From positions 186,001-250,000 of the forward strand of contig CAVSSS010000009.1 of NCBI GenBank assembly GCA_963730555.1: 64,000 bases of DNA. The letters are read 5' to 3'. The first letter of the stretch is position 1. Each line of letters begins with the position of its first letter. Positions 62,959 to 64,000 of the stretch are shown piece after piece. Source of the stretch: Roseiarcus sp963730555. Lineage in GTDB: Bacteria; Pseudomonadota; Alphaproteobacteria; Rhizobiales; Beijerinckiaceae. The position numbers and the translations under genes are program-made. Below the pieces are notes generated by a model, which made no database searches, had not been told where the DNA came from, and saw only the letters and a list, made by a program, of their open reading frames with translations.

Positions 62959-63597
62959 TATCGTCCTCCTAATATTGCTGCTGCGTGGTTCGGTTGCGGG
63001 TTGGTCTCCGCCCTTCCTACAACTTTCGCCCAGCGAATGTTAATACGTCTGGAAGGAAAAGGCCGATCGCGGCGCATTTGCCCGCGCCGAGAACAAGCTG
63101 CAGGCTGGTATTTATTTCGGAGATCACTTTTCCCCGGCGAAGCGTCCGGGCCTCGAAGCGGAGTCGCAATCGAGCCTTTTCAAAGGCTTGCGGCGCCATG
63201 TCAAATGGTATTCTTTCTCTCCCAATTTCAAAGGGTTAAGGTGCAAACGGTAAGCTTTGCAGAGCGGTGTCGCAACGCTGTCGCAACATTTGTTTTACGA
63301 GCCACCTAACCCGCCCCGCGTTGGAACCGCCTTCGGACACCTGCGAATGGATTTGCGAGATCAAAGCGGGCGCGGACATCTTGAAACCAAAACGTCGGCA
63401 CCCCGGAGGAGGTTTACGTCGCCGCCGTCTCCTTCGCGCATGTAGAGGACATTTCTGGACCGTCTGGCGAACGGGCCAATCGACCTCGAAGCGGTCATCG
63501 TTCGCTATTGAAGACCCCGAATGTGGTGGGAAGGCAACGTAGCTGCGATTTTAACGGCCGCCCCGGAGGGCGGCCATTCTGAAGCCGACTGGATGCA
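62959..63597. other. Gene-free stretch with one perfect hairpin
   Basis: About 640 bp with no convincing gene. GGCCGCCC-CGGA-GGGCGGCC (63,556-63,575) is a perfect 8-bp hairpin just past the stop of the small secreted-protein gene and may end its transcription, although no T-run follows on the minus strand. Other open frames here have atypical composition. Confidence 0.5.
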
Positions 63598-63900
63598 CTA
63601 ATTAGCGCAATCCGTCGTCTGTGTTGTTCGGCTAGCGCCCGTATTGTTGTTCGTCGTCGTTGTAGTTCTGCTCGCACAGGGCGCAGGTTCTACAACAACG
63701 GGTCGCGGGGCCCCCGTTGCCGCGCCACCCACGACCGCACCGGCCACACCACCCACAGCGGCTCCAACTGGCCCACCTACGACGGCTCCAGTTACGGCGC
63801 CCCCCGCCGCTCCGGTCAAAGCACCGTTGTCATCGGCGGAAGCTATTGTAAAGCCGGCAAGAATGGCCGCACCCGCAAGAGCAAAAACTGAAAGTCTCAT
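63598..63900 (-). CDS. Small glycine-rich secreted protein
   Basis: A 100-residue protein with a signal peptide (RLSVFALAGAAILAGFTIASA). The middle is Gly/Ala/Val-rich (ALTGAAGGAVTGAVVGGPVGAAVGGVAGAVVGGAA), in the manner of glycine-zipper membrane-associated proteins. The end is Thr/Asn-rich with two cysteines (PAPCASRTT, TTDCAN). The ATG at 63900 has GGAG 8 bases upstream. Glycine-zipper proteins associate with membranes; no specific function can be given. Confidence 0.68.
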   Translation of the reverse strand: MRLSVFALAGAAILAGFTIASADDNGALTGAAGGAVTGAVVGGPVGAAVGGVAGAVVGGAATGAPRPVVVEPAPCASRTTTTTNNNTGASRTTQTTDCAN

Positions 63901-64000
63901 CGGTAAACTCCATTCGCTGACATTCTGAAAACGCACACGTGGCTCAAAGTCCGACGAGCGGGCCCCTAAAACGGCGACCACTCGCCTCCATGCCAGTAGC

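Noticed and set aside
63556..63575. The perfect GC hairpin as a rho-independent terminator
   Set aside because: There is no T-run after the stem on either strand. I mention it only as a hairpin.

Overview
The window looks like about 64 kb of chromosome from a high-GC alphaproteobacterium, most likely of the order Hyphomicrobiales (a relative of Beijerinckiaceae or Methylocystaceae is my guess; I cannot place it further). The reasons are the rimP-nusA-ylxR-infB-rbfA-truB order, the alphaproteobacterial style of IF-2 and NusA, and dispersed repeats of the kind seen in that order. Housekeeping DNA is strongly GC-rich, so the few AT-richer patches (about 5.0-5.3 kb, 49.8 kb, 50.3-53.4 kb, 62.1-63.0 kb) stand out as acquired DNA.

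Layout. 1-8 kb: the end of a type I secretion adaptor, a MAPEG protein, a drug exporter, succinate-semialdehyde dehydrogenase, the relic of a SIR2-like gene, and a MarR regulator divergent from an acyl-CoA ligase. 7.7-15.1 kb: the transcription/translation operon rimP-nusA-ylxR-infB-rbfA-truB, with a recognisable promoter and a two-hairpin leader. 15-25 kb: purA, cell-envelope proteins (DUF2076, L,D-transpeptidase), a MoeB-like enzyme, a DUF488-globin fusion, thiolase and cysteine synthase. 25-29 kb: a ribose-type sugar ABC transporter. 29-33.6 kb: a molybdenum block, with the molybdoenzyme sulfite dehydrogenase (SorAB), the molybdate transporter ModABC and a divergent molybdate-binding Mop protein behind a Mo-box-like site. 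33.6-39.6 kb: a tannase/feruloyl-esterase-like enzyme with a solute-binding protein, then a nitrate/sulfonate-type ABC transporter. 39.6-41.5 kb: an MFS exporter and a TetR regulator sharing a repeat-rich intergenic operator. 43-46.5 kb: a nitrite-reduction cluster, nirK (with a fused cytochrome c domain and an internal stop codon), a NirV-like protein and a SCO copper chaperone, behind a perfect FNR/NnrR-type box. 46.7-50 kb: leuC, arfB and an MBL hydrolase.

The most unusual region is 50,334-53,361. It is a complete IS1595-family transposon, shown by about 41-bp terminal inverted repeats and a perfect 8-bp target duplication (AACTTGTG). Besides the transposase it carries a cargo read on the opposite strand: a DUF3467-like gene whose ribosome binding site lies in a perfect hairpin, a toxin-like gene overlapping a DUF2283 gene, a winged-helix protein, a tRNA-Thr(CGT)-like gene with an enlarged D-loop, a run of five small hairpins, and a small ORF antisense to the transposase end.

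53.5-64 kb: a histidine phosphatase, BipA/TypA, an alpha/beta hydrolase, the relic of a LivK-type gene, an ExbB/OmpA-like motor-type pair, asd, then a degraded stretch with an FkbM methyltransferase and a small glycine-rich secreted protein.

Quality note: nusA, truB, the 15.1-16.9 kb gene and the MBL gene are each broken by what reads as exactly one extra base. Two are normally essential or near-universal, so systematic single-base insertion errors in the assembly are the simplest explanation. The nirK stop is different, because it is a substitution.
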